Source of the DNA: Syngnathus acus
Taxonomy: Eukaryota > Chordata > Actinopteri > Syngnathiformes > Syngnathidae
Direction of reading: 5' to 3'
NCBI RefSeq assembly: GCF_901709675.1
Contig: NC_051098.1
Coordinates: 9,241,000-9,304,999, forward strand
Length of the DNA stretch: 64,000 bases
Shown here: positions 25,411-37,597 of the stretch, piece by piece
How positions within the stretch are numbered: position 1 is the stretch's first letter
How the letters are laid out: each line of letters opens with the position of its first letter
Notes under the pieces: model-generated
Seen by the model: the letters and a program-made list of their open reading frames with translations, nothing else
Databases searched by the model: none
What the model was told of the DNA's origin: nothing
Program-made: the position numbers and the translations under genes

Positions 25411-28400
25411 CATGCCAAACAAGGGGACTGGGACCACTTGAACAGGTGGTCTCTGTCCACTTGTAAGAAAACTCAATCAGCTGACTTGAACTCATTTACA
25501 GCATGAGCATTGCGGATGAACCGCCAGTGCTTTATAAAATATATTTTAGAAGCTTTTCATGGCATTGTTGACGTCATTTTTTTTTTTTTACCGCCGCATT
25601 TAAGCACATGAATATCAGATTACTGCAAAGCCTGCTCACATACATGCTTCAAGTCACTCCATCCCACCTTAATTATCTGACAGTCTTTAGCATGCACAGC
25701 TGCACCCGCACAGCAGGGGGGATGAAGCAAGAGATCAGTGGATTTTTCAATCAGCAGCAGTGAGATTCTCTGACTGCATTATTTTGTCAAATGTTTCCCT
25801 CCCAGCAGTGCGCCATCTGTCCGCCTCCAAAAGGTAGAAGTGCGACGCCGACCACTTGCCGTCACTCCATATTGGTTCACCTACGCCACTCTCCCTGCAT
25901 GTCAGCATGAGGTCCTACTGAAGTGACATAGTGATTAATTAATCAATTTTTGTCTTGTCACTTGGAGTTCCTGCTTTCGAGTTTTTATTACCCTTTACCT
26001 TCCCACTCTTCGTACCTTTTCACACCCTGTGATGCCCTTGCCCACAAGTCTTATGATTTGGAGAGATTTAAGAGGCAGCGGGTCTTAAACGATCAGCTCA
26101 TGGCTGGTGTAGTCTCGTCAGACTTCTGATTAAAGCGACTCAATCAGAACATCTGCTTGTTGGATTGTTTTTCTTGGAGAGTGTAATCAACGCAAATACA
26201 AACTCGGAAGATTGTTTTAGTATGTTCACGTTAGCTTGTTTTTTCTTTTTCAGATGAAGTGCATACAGCATCATGCATAAACAACATTTTTTAACCCTTT
26301 TGACAGAAATGAACGTGACTGTGTGGACTCAGAGAAAGAAGAGGCTAACCCATGGGCCTACTCAAATACTCCACCTCCTCCATACACTATCAATTAGGTA
26401 CTGTATGGTTCTCTGTAGCTTAATTTGATTTAATCCCATACGACACCAGATATAGAATTATGGTCAGTTTCCTCTCATGCATGTTTATATTTATCTGCTT
26501 CAATTTCTGCATATGGAAAATACACAGGGATTTTATTTATGTGGTTGGCAGGGATCTATTTAATTTACCATTATTTATTCTTTTCTATTCATTCAAACAC
26601 TTCAAAAATACATAAATGCCATAGTTAAATGTATCCAGATATTATTATTGTATTATTAGTAATAGATTTAGCACAAAGTTTCAGCTAAACATGTCAAGTT
26701 AACAGTTTAAACACGGATGCAGAGACACAACACACACACACGCACACATACACTCAGGCATACACACACAACCACACTCGACCCCCCACTCCCCACACAC
26801 TCACATGCACACTCGGAAGATGGGCAATTGTTGCCATGGCAACCAGCTGCCAAATCCCAAGTGAGTTGTATTTAAATGTAAATCTCCAACCCCCTCCCAT
26901 CAACCCCTAACAGAAATCCAGATTCATTTTAGGCACGAGTGAGGCTACTCCTCACACCCCCTCATCCTGGCCTATGGTTGGTCACACCGCAAACACAGAC
27001 CAGAGATTTTAGGAGATTACTGATGGTTGATGATGAGACATTTTAGGAGAAGAGGAGATTTACTGTCGTCGTAATAATCAAAATCACAGTTTTTATGAGA
27101 GTCCGCTATCTTAATGCTAACACACTATGTAAAATGGCATTGGACAGGGCATAAAACATTACTTATTGGGATATATTCTTTATCCTCTGTAAAAAATAAC
27201 GACTAAAATTTGCGACTGACTTCTGTTTCATCATCAAATCTATCTGTATGTCTGTATTCATGATGCTGCTTCTGGTGACCAAGGTGCACACACCTGAATG
27301 AGCAGCACAATGCCGATTGAATTAGCATGCCAAACTCTTTAAATCTCCACATTCAATTTGTTATTGTTTTGACTATATGCTTTGCTATATATTACAATAC
27401 TATAGTGGGCTACTTTACTTATTGAACACACATTAAAACAAACTGCTTTTATTTTTGGAGCACTGGAATAGATGAACGGCATTACCATTCATTTCGATTG
27501 GGAATGATGATTTGAGATATGAATGATTTGAGTTACAATTACGGAATGTGTGCGTGCGTGTGTGTACACTGCATGTGAACAGATCACCACCATCTGCCTG
27601 CTTTATAATTCCCTCAATAGTAGCAGTGAAAGCAGCAATAGACACTGATAACTTGTCCCATTAACGTGAGGGAGCACTCAGTATTGACGATGAGTCCTCT
27701 TGTTTTAAAAGCTCCACCACCCACATTCTCGCTTTTTAGTGTTTATCTATATGTTCCACTCTGACAGGAAGGAGAAATTAATCAGCAGGCGCTCCGTTGC
27801 ACTGCACAAAGTGTGCTGCTTGTAAATAATGGTCGTTTCAGCTGAAGTTGTACATGTACAATGTTTCTCCAATGGAAAAAAAAGTGTGTGTGTGTATGTG
27901 TGTGCGTGTGCGCACTGATGCAGACGTTCATACACATTTATATTGAATTTACTGCACTCCCATGCGCTAAAGAAACTGCTGTTCCTATGACACTATTAAT
28001 AGATCACTCTACTAGCGGTTACAGCTGCTTTAGCCTATATTAATAGTCTGGCATGTTTTGAAATTTTAATATACATCATTTAGATTGCCTATATCCCTGC
28101 ACACACTGCGGTTTGAGAAAAGTAGTGGACTGTTTTTATGTTTTTATATAAGAAATGTAAAACTAAGCTAATACATTCGATCTTGCTGCACTTTCACCCT
28201 CTTGGTTCCGTCAAAGCATGAGATCACAACTTCTCCTTGAAACACATTGGTAGAGCAATTTGCATTTTGTACTGGATTTATGGCAACAGATACTGTCACC
28301 TAGTGTGACACATCGCAGAGCTCATTATACAGGAAACCTGCCTTCAAATAAGAATAAATCTGCATATATTCAAAGACCGTGTTGTATGACCACATCATTG

Positions 28401-29512
28401 CACCTTTCTTAAATTACATTAAGTCAGATTAATGGCATGACTGCATACTAAGTGATTACGCATCAGCAAAAATGTATACGTTCAACGGACAAGGATTGAC
28501 TGACTGATTTTTCTGAGTTAACTTAGGGTATGATTTATATCAGGGATGGGAAACGTTTTCAGGGAATGGGAAATTTTTTCAGAAGTTTGACCTTGACATT
28601 CATCGAACGAGAAAATGATGGAGGAATTTCTGCACTTTCTGACTGTCGTCGCTTGACGGCTGCGTGGTGCTTGTGTTTTTTGCGCCTGCAACGGGAAGCA
28701 TTTTTGATAGCCCCATTTTGTTCAGCTGAGATGTCGGCGCTGTTGGACAGTCTGCGTTGATGCAACTGGATGGATGGCTGGACGAGCTGACGATGAGGAG
28801 ACAGGAATGCTGGAGTGACGCGCAGCTGTGTGTTTGGAACTGAAAGCTTGGAATTGAATTTAAACGGGACAGTAAAATTGTCTCTACACAATATTCGTCA
28901 ACAGACACTACAGCTGCTTCTTTACTTTCAAGCTTAGCTTGTAGCAGATGTGTGTGACATCATGCAGGCTGTGATTGTATTATTGTCAATATTGTCAAGA
29001 TTCTCTTTTCTTTGCCAATGTCATTGTTGCATCAAAAGTTTTGAATGAGAATGCTGTCAACTTCCTGTCATGCTGGTCACATATGCTACATAGATTAAGG
29101 GTGACCTATTTATGAGATGTAATTTTGTGTAAGGGAGACTGAAAGGGTGTGCAGACACAAACCGTGGAATAAACATAAATAATCAAAATAAAATGCACAC
29201 TGCAGTATGCATGAATAAATTATATATTAGATATCAAATAAAGCCCTTGCTTGAATGCAGGGCTTCATCTGCACTTCCTGAAAGACTGTCAGCTGTCAGT
29301 CCCATAGCACCTGACAATAGATGTGTACACTGTGAGAAAATTCAGCCACAAAAATAAAATAAAACTGGTATTTGTCCTCCAGGCTTACTTTGCAGTCTAA
29401 TCCTAGAGCCAGTATGCAGTTGGGTGGATTTCAGGATAGAGACCAGCCTACAATGTGGTTTTCTTCCATGCCAGAAAATTTTAAGAAAGTTGTCCTGACT
29501 TTTTTTCACTTA
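25411..29512. other. non-coding stretch
   Basis: No gene is supported. The items of note are a possible small exon at 26307-26397, a CA-rich patch at 26725-26810, and a block at 28600-28870 with more CpG than its surroundings. The rest is AT-rich without recognisable repeats. Confidence 0.4.
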
Positions 29513-30596
29513 CTCTATAGCAGGGTTAGGCAACCCGCGGCTCCAGAGCCGCATGTGTCTCTTGAGCACGTCCCTAGCGGCTCCCTAGAGTTTTTGCAAA
29601 AATGCGTGAAAATGGAAAGTTGTTGTTGGTTTTTTAAATATGGTTTTTAGATGGTTATCATGACACAATAATTATTATGCTTTAAACATGTATGTAGCTG
29701 TAAATATATAAAAAAATACCGAATTTAAGAATGACGCCAAATAGCAAAATCGCGTCATATCCTGCGACACAGCACAGGTGAGTTGTGAACAGGTGTGTGA
29801 GTGATGGGTCATGGATTCAAAAGGCAAAAAGAAAAAGATTGCTGATGAGAACAGAGGCTTTAAGTGTCGTCATGCAATTATCTACATTAAGAAACAATGG
29901 ACTGAACTTTTTGCATATGTGATTATCAAAGAGAAGTTGTCAAATAACAAGAAGAGGAATTTGGAGCGACATTTTCAGCAAAAGCATGCCAAATTTGCTG
30001 CCGATCACCCAGTCGCAACTGAGGAAACGTGCAATTGCAGTGCTGGTGGAGAGATTTGAGGACCGAAAAACCAGTTTCAAGAAGTGGATTGCATCTCCAA
30101 ACTTTACTACTGATGCAAGTTTTGTTGCAGATAATAAAGCGCAGAAAACCATTCACCGTTGGCGAGTTCATGAAGGATTCATTCATTAAAATATCAGAGT
30201 GCCTATTTTCGGACTTCAAAAACAAAACCGGGATCATTCAGAAAATGAAAGACATGCCTCTCCGCACAAATAATATCACCGATCAGCAAATCAAGGACGT
30301 CAATTCAGCTCCAGCTTTTTCTCAATTGCCTGTGATGGATGGATGAGTCGTGTGACGTGACCGATATCGAACAGCCAGCGCTGCTGTGCAGGTACGTGAA
30401 CTCTAATGGTCCGCAAGAAGAAATGATCAAATTGATACCACTATTATTTTTCTTTAAATTATTTTAATAGTAGGCATACAACTTATGTATTGACAGTCTA
30501 TGTTGCATTATAAAAGGCTTTTAGATTGTTGCGGCTTTTTTGGGGGGGACTATATGGCTCTTTGAACATTTTGGGTCGCCGAACCCTGCTCTATAG
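29513..30596 (+). mobile_element. hAT-family DNA transposon, internally truncated
   Basis: The element spans 29521-30588 (1068 bp) and is flanked by perfect 8-bp target duplications CTCTATAG (29513-29520 and 30589-30596), the hallmark length of hAT insertion. The ends are inverted repeats CAGGGTTAGGCAACCC and CAGGGTTCGGCGACCC (2 mismatches in 16). It carries the 5' part of a transposase gene broken by frameshifts and lacks the catalytic and dimerisation parts, so it could move only with help from another copy. The intact TSD suggests a fairly recent insertion. Confidence 0.93.
29811..30440 (+). pseudogene. broken hAT transposase (SPIN/GTF2IRD2-like N-terminus)
   Basis: Starts at ATG 29811 (MDSKGKKKKIADENRGFKCR), with a decayed BED-type zinc-finger region (NNKKRNLERHFQQKHAKF). 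It then shifts frame near 30000 (QLRKRAIAVLVERFEDRK), again near 30135 (KPFTVGEFMKDSFIKISE), and again near 30340 (ESCDVTDIEQPALLCRYVN). It stops matching near 30440. These motifs belong to the hAT transposase group that also gave rise to host genes such as GTF2IRD2. The catalytic half is absent. Confidence 0.8.
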
Positions 30597-32804
30597 TTTT
30601 TTCTACATAATTTTTTATAATTTTTCTACATCTACACAGCACATTCACAGGCAGGCCTACGTCATTGGATGACTCACTGTGTTAGTTGTTTGATTCGTGA
30701 TTGGATGGTGAAGACAACCTGTTTGACATCTTCTGCATAATAAATAACAGCATAGTGGCCAATTAATCTAAGTAACACCAAAGTGCTGCAGTACAAAGCA
30801 ACAGGTTTCAGGGCTAAAACTGAATCTTGAATGCATTTCAACAGATTGTCTCTCCATCGTTTGACCCACAATCCAAATGCATGTCTATTGGGTTCAACCA
30901 AGCTGTGATTATTTGTCTATTTGTGCGTGTGACTTGTTAATGACAGTTGACACCCCAAAATAGCTGAGATAAGTACCAACTTACCTGTGACCCTCCATAA
31001 GACATACAAATTGGATGGATGTCATGCCAGGTAACCTGCGCAGAGTTTGAGAGCAGATCGCATTTTGCAATTTGTACAAAAATATTACATGTAGATAATT
31101 AGTGTATAATTTGCTTTACCCAAAGGTTGAATGTCATCCATCAGCTGCAAGGCAAAATTCATTTGAGTGTAAATACTCACATATTTTAATAACACTAAAT
31201 AGTTTGTAAATGATTGACTTTTCTCTTGGGATATGCAGATACAATGAGCTCAGTCGGATTGTTGTAGTACCATTATTTGTGCAACTAGCCAAATCATGTA
31301 ATATAGATTTTATGAATGCAAATGACTGTATTTCTGCTTTGCGTCTAAATTCTTAAGAGAGGCGCGCAAGCTCAGCACAATAGGGAGCAATAATAATGAA
31401 TCAAGGGACATGTAGGCTCAGAGGTGTATGTCGGGCTGGTGGTGGCATTTTTAGGATGTCATATGAATTGTTGCAGAAACAGGAGCAGCACGAGGTGACA
31501 GCAAAGCTTTCAGAACAGGACCTTGAATGCCAGGATGAGCTATTGTCAAAGCATCCGACCGACTTTTGTATTAAGAATAAGAAAAAATATTGTCCATCTG
31601 GGATTTTGCTTGACCTTGGCGAGCATTCTGCCGTGTGTTCCTGTCGGTGTCTTTACAGGAAGGCCACTTGGCAGGGAGTGCAGGACAGTGCTGAAATTTC
31701 TCAATCTACACAGATCTGTCTTAACATGGTGTGGTGAACATCAAGGCTCTTATACTCCTTTTCAGATCCATACGAGTTGAGAATCACTAATTAAAGGTCT
31801 TTTGAGGGCTCATTGAGGAATGGCTCAAATGTAGCAGTGAGTCTTAAGAATCAAATGAACTGATTATTTAATATGGCAGGGTAGCTTTGACCAACATCTC
31901 CAGTCTCATCACATTGATTGGCCTCTTAAGTAGCCTTAGGGTTCTTATACTTTTTCCATCCTGTACTGTGAATGTTTACATGGTGTGTCCTGTATAAACA
32001 TTACCATATGCAATTGCTCATGTGGAATTAGTTTAAGCAGAGTCCGTGTGTCCGTTGTTGTGACTTAGATGAAGATTAGATCACATTTTATGACCAATGT
32101 ATGCAAACAAAATACATCATAGTATGGGAAGGAAGCAAACTCTCCCCGGAAACCAATCTCATGTTACATACATGTTAATAGTGTTTCTTTAACTTTTTGC
32201 TACGTCAACATAACAATGCATAGTTAGTTCTGAAGAGTAACATTCACCAAGTTAAATAAAATAAATAAAATATCACATAGCAACTAGCATCAAAACGACT
32301 TTTTGACAAATTATCTTTCTCAGAACAGTAAAAAATAATCCTCCAAAAAGAAATGAGATCTCCAGAGGTAGCCTGTTTACTTGCTGTTGACTTAAACTAC
32401 TGTCTGCAATCTGTGTTGAAAACATCAAGTGCTCTAGTTTCATTTGGTTTGAGTGCCCGAAGCCTCAACAGACCTCAGAGGTATTCCAGAAAGCAGATTA
32501 TGTAAAAACTCAAAAGTTGTGGAATACAAAATGATGGGTAACCATGGTAACAGACTGTGAACCTAACCTGCCTACACATTGGTTTTGTAAAAGACATCCT
32601 AACTTTCCAGACTCCAGTCTGAAGCAAACATGGATTGTTCATTTTTGCGGCAATCTAAATTGAGACACAGATACGTACATCTAAAATGATATGCTGACAT
32701 TTTCTGATTAATTTCTGGTATTGATCATTAATGTCCATCTGCCATAGCACCAATCACAGTCTTGTTTTGAAATTACTTGTCCCCGCTGAGATTGTCTGTT
32801 AAAG
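30597..32804. other. non-coding stretch
   Basis: No gene or intact repeat is recognised. An open frame of 113 codons at 31396-31737 (plus) has no known motif. Confidence 0.45.
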
Positions 32805-32912
32805 TCCATCCATCCATCCATCCATCCATCCATCCATCCATCCATCCATCCATCCATCCATCCATCCATCCATCCATCCATCCATCCATCCATCCATCCA
32901 TCCATCCATCCA
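32805..32912. repeat. (TCCA)n microsatellite
   Basis: About 108 bases of pure TCCA repeat. It is the reverse complement of the GGAT tail of the SINE at 15420-15670, but no SINE body is seen beside it, so its origin from a SINE is only possible. Confidence 0.95.
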
Positions 32913-33905
32913 ATATTCAAGTCATTTACAACTATTCCGGTTGTACGGTGTGTTGCACTTAAGTACATGTCCTCACATCACTAATGTCCGCTTTTCTGTT
33001 TTTTTCTTATTTGCTTTTTTTGTTTGACCTTTTTGATTTGCGGTTGCGTGTCAGTTTTGCAATGTTTTTTTTTTTATTTGCAATTTGTTTTTCTTATTTG
33101 TGTTTGTGATCTGCTCTTTAAGGCCACTTTAAATAGCTCCCTTTCATCTGTTAACATCTACCCAAACAACAGAGTACGGCTATGTGCTCTCCACATTCCG
33201 TAACAGTTGTTTACGCTTTTCAGGCGTACTTAAAATGATGGAAAAGGCTGATATTTTGGAGGCAAAGAAACTTCATACTTGACTTTTTGTCGCGTAAGGG
33301 GTTAGCCTTTTTGCACAACGTATAGCATTAGTTGTAAGATCATTATGTTGTAGAGAGGAAGGGAAGAGGTGGTTGAGTGATTACAGCAGGGAATGCTGCT
33401 TCACTGTCCTTATGGGAAATGGAAAAGTGTCAGGACATTCTTGGAAGAAAATGTACACCTTGTCTTTTCAATCAGGCCCAGACGGCAAGCCCGTAAACAA
33501 ACTGGCAGCCTTCCACGGTTGCATTGTAAAGCGGAAAAGAGCACAACATAAGCATAAAACGTTTCGGTTAGCAGCATGAAACACAGCCTTGTGCATTCAG
33601 CCGTGTAATAAGTGTCCAGCCTCAAAAGTCTCTCTGCTCCCTTATAACCTAGTCACCTTGCCTGCCGACACAACTGGTTGTCATTGGCTCTGATCAGGAT
33701 GTTAATGTGTGCCTCTTAGCCACACTGGGCCAATCAGGATCAAAAGTTGTAAAAGGATGAAGGACATGGCTTGTAAAAGTCTATCAAACATGAAAGCTGG
33801 CCTGGGATTGATGCTGACGGTCGGGGAGAAAAGTGATGGTCAAACTCTTGCTCGGATTTCTGTAGAAAATATAGAGTTGAAGAACAGCAAATGAATTAAA
33901 AACAC
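32913..33905. other. non-coding stretch
   Basis: T-rich region (33000-33120) followed by ordinary sequence. No gene is seen. Confidence 0.45.
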
Positions 33906-34275
33906 GTTAATTGCATGCGGTATGGTGGAACACTGGTTAGCACATCCACCTCGCAGTTCAGAGGTGCAGAGTTCGATTCCAGCTCTGAGCTTCCTGTGTG
34001 GAGTTTGCATGTTCTCCCTGTTCCAATGTGGTTTATTTCAAGTGCTCCGGTTTCCTCCCACATTTCAAAAAACATGCATGGTAGGCCGATTGACCACTTC
34101 ACTTGTTGATTGTGAGCATGAATGGTTGTTTGTCTTTGTGTGCCCTGCGATTGGCTGGCAACCAATTCAGGGTGACCCCCACCTATGAAGTCAGCTGGGA
34201 GAGGCTCCAGCTCACCCACGACCCCTCGTGAATATAAAGCAGTTCGGAAAATGGATTGATAGATGTTAATTGCAT
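33906..34275 (+). mobile_element. complete tRNA-derived SINE with 11-bp target duplication
   Basis: The body spans 33917-34264. The flanking direct repeats are GTTAATTGCAT at 33906-33916 and 34265-34275, identical. The tRNA-like head has an A-box-like TGGTTAGCACATCC (from 33934) and B box GTTCGATTCC (33971-33980). The body then shows GTGTGGAGTTTGCATGTTCT, CTCCGGTTTCCTCCCACATT, TGCCCTGCGATTGGCTGGCA and GAGGCTCCAGCTCACCC, and it ends AAAATGGATTGATAGAT. It is the reference copy for the decayed copies at 4795, 15420, 17655 and 44362. Confidence 0.88.
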
Positions 34276-37188
34276 TGCATATAATAATGCTTTTCAGATT
34301 ACTATATATACATTTTAGTGCATTGCAAAATGTGCTGGTCTCTTTCTGTTCTTTTTTTCTGTGGACAGAGAATTTTGGAGTGTATGAAATCTAAACACAC
34401 AGGAATGCATCATTATCATATTTTTAGTGGACCCACACATCTACATAAACATAATTATACACCAATGCATAGTTACAATAGAGGACAATGCAGGAGAAAC
34501 CATCCGATGTCACAGAGTTCTGGTTCTTTTCCTCCTCCTCCTCCTCCTCCTTGTTTTCAATCCTCCCACTTATGACAGGTTCATGGTGAGGGCAGATGAG
34601 ACAGGTAGAGGATTGGGAGGTAGCGAAGGAGATATAGCAAGAGTGGCGGTTGTCTGCAAATGATCGGCCCCGCTCCCTACATACAGATCACCAACGTGGA
34701 CCAAGGACCTTGCACTGCTGGGTGCAATATGTTAGAGAAAGTTTTCATATTCTCATGTCATGTCATCATGAAAGACCAAGTGACCTTCATGCACTATGTC
34801 CATAAAAAACAAAAGAGCCACTCAATGGCTGTTTGCCTACCAGCGCAACTTCCTATCACTAGGAGAGTTTCCATTTACCTAAAAAATTTAAGAGACGCCA
34901 TTGTTTCAATTTGTTGTTTATTTGAATGTCTGGCACCACTAGAAGTATATCAAATGACTAACTGACACAATGTTTGGTGAAACAACAATAGACAATGGCT
35001 TTTTGTCGTGACCTATGTCTAAAATCTGAAAAAATAGCCTACAAATCTCATATTTTTATTTTTAAAGCTTGCTAAAACATGTTTGCAATGATTTACGAAC
35101 CTGTTGGAGGGAATAAAAACAAATCTGCTGCAAGAGTATCAGGAAGACAACAGCTAAGGGAAATTATCTAACTGAAGTTTTTCTATTCTAGTTAAAGTTA
35201 GAGGTTCATGTAAATATTTGGACGTTTGATTTTTCTTAGAGGATCTCTGCATGCCCTCCACAGTGGACTTGTGATTCAAGAGATACGACAAATAAAACTT
35301 TTTTTCAGGTGCGCACAAATTAAGTCGATTAATTTTCCCAGGCCTGTTTCTGATTAAAAAAAAAAAGGAAGAAAACTTTCATCTGAGACAGAAAATATAA
35401 GAAAACCTAATTTAATTTGAAGTTTCTACTCAAGTTATGTTTTCAAAACAGTTCCAAGGAGAGAGAGGTCAGATTCCCCTCACAGTGTAGCCCTGAAAGA
35501 ATTCTAGTCTTCTCCAAAGAGCTGAAAAGAAAATAAATATTAAAAGGATCATCTGCTCCACTATAAATTAAAAGCAACACGGGAGCTGATTCTGTACATT
35601 TTGTTGTCAAAAAGTGAAGCAAGTGTTGGACGCAAAGGGAAAGTAATGGAAGGTGTTGATGGGACTGGGGAGTATGAAACTCACATAGCCAAAAGCCACG
35701 TTTCTTTTATCGTGCAAGCTTTTCAGGGTTAAGGAATTTGAGAATCATTAAAGCAGTTTAAAGCGTTTATCGACAAGAGACAAAGATTGTGTTTTACAAC
35801 TCTTGTAATTTCAATGAGGATTCTCTTTCTGACTGCCATCGTCTTATCATCAAAACAAACCTTTATGTACTTTTTATTGAGAACATATTGCCAATATAAA
35901 TCATGCCTCCAGAGCAAAAGTACAGTTTGTTCTGAAGGTCGAAACCCCTGGAGGTGATTTGGACAATAGAAAACCGAAAGACCGATAACGATAAGAGTTG
36001 AAAGAGTAAGTAGCACCATTATCTATATGTGCCGTGACTCTTCTGTAAATGAAAATAATCAAAAAAAACAACAACATATGGATACTGTAAATGTGCAATG
36101 TGAACAATATTTACTGAACATGTTTTGTTGTGAAATAACGTCCACCTGATAATAGGCATGCAGCACAACTGTGAGGAAAAAAAGGCATTTCCTGTATCTG
36201 GAATTTTATTGCAGGGTAAACATTGAGTCACCGCAGTGTTTTATGTCACAAATTCATTACATCTTATCACATACTCAAGTTTCGGGTCAGTAATAGAGCC
36301 ATCGCATGCGCACTCTGTGTTTATTATTTTGCTCCTACAAATCATTGCACTATTGTTTTTATAGCTCGCATATTGGGGAAAAAGGCTTGCACAGGAATTC
36401 AGTGTTCCCAATATTATCATTACATTATGTGTAGGTATGAAAGACTATGCAATATGCATTGGATTGGGTGCCAATCACATTGGAATATGATACCTTCGTG
36501 GTGACACACTGCAGCCGACAGATTGGCCAAAAGGGCAGCCACAGAAATGCAAGAATATCAAATGCCTTGCACTGTCAATGCATGCATTTAACTTTTTGTG
36601 CACAGTTGTGGACAATTAATGAAAATGTAGCAGAGACAAAGCTTAATCAAATATGATTAAAATCATAACTAAGCCAAACAACTTCTTAAAACACAGCAGA
36701 TACAGTACGACAGTTACATGACTCCACAAATGTGCCACAGATGCTTGTAAATGTTTGTAATCGGGTGCTTGGTGTGAAGGTCTGGTGACGGATGCCCTGT
36801 CCTTCCACTCTGCTGATGTGGATAGATGAGCACGACTGCGCCACGCTCAAGGCCAATGCTATCATCAATCTATCCTCCCTTAGCTCTCTTTTAGCCAGCC
36901 CCACACTCCCCATAACTTCCGCTACCAACCCCCACCGCAAACCCTGGCCGCCCTGCGTCTACTTGGCTTGGCTTTTGTAAACTCATCTACTCATTGTTTC
37001 CTGTCTTGATACAACAGAGAGGCATGTTGGATGTTCAGTCAAAATAGGAGCCGCAGCCTTGGAGCCAAAAACCTATTCAAGCCCCACTTTAAATGTCAGA
37101 AAGTCCATTGTTCCTACTTCATGCTAACTTCTAAACAATATCTAGTGTTCATTGGTGTTTTATTGGAGAGACAAAAAAAACTATAATA
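34276..37188. other. non-coding stretch
   Basis: Contains a short (CTC)n run at 34530-34551. No gene is recognised. Confidence 0.45.
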
Positions 37189-37597
37189 TACCGTATTTTC
37201 TGGACTATAAGGCGCACCGAACTATAAGGTGCATCTTCAATGAATGGCCCATTTTAAAACTTTGTCCTTATATAAGGCGCACCGGACTAAAAGGCGCACC
37301 ATTAATTCATCATGTCAGATTTTTAATCCAAATTAAATCATTCTCCATTTTATCTTTTTTATTTCAACTTCAGACGCAACAAATTACTTTATAATCACAA
37401 AATAATGATCCATAGTCTTTTTGATTCATAGTCTTCAGCGGGCCACTTATGATTGATTTCATGACACAATGCTTCGGGCCAGTTTAAATTTAGGAGTTTG
37501 GTCCATATATAAGGCACACCGGACGATAAGGCGCACTGTCAGCTTTTGAGAAAATGTTAGGTCTTTAGGTGCGCCTTATAGTCCGGAAAATACGGTA
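37189..37597. mobile_element. TA-flanked MITE, copy 2 (longer form)
   Basis: The 405-base element has ends CCGTATTTTCTGGACTATAA and TTATAGTCCGGAAAATACGG, flanked by TA. It shares the GGCGCACC and TCAATGAATGGCCCATTTTA repeats with copy 1. It carries an extra inner segment (about 37310-37500) not present in copy 1, with GCGGGCCACTT and GCTTCGGGCCAG words that look like another hAT scrap. Confidence 0.8.
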
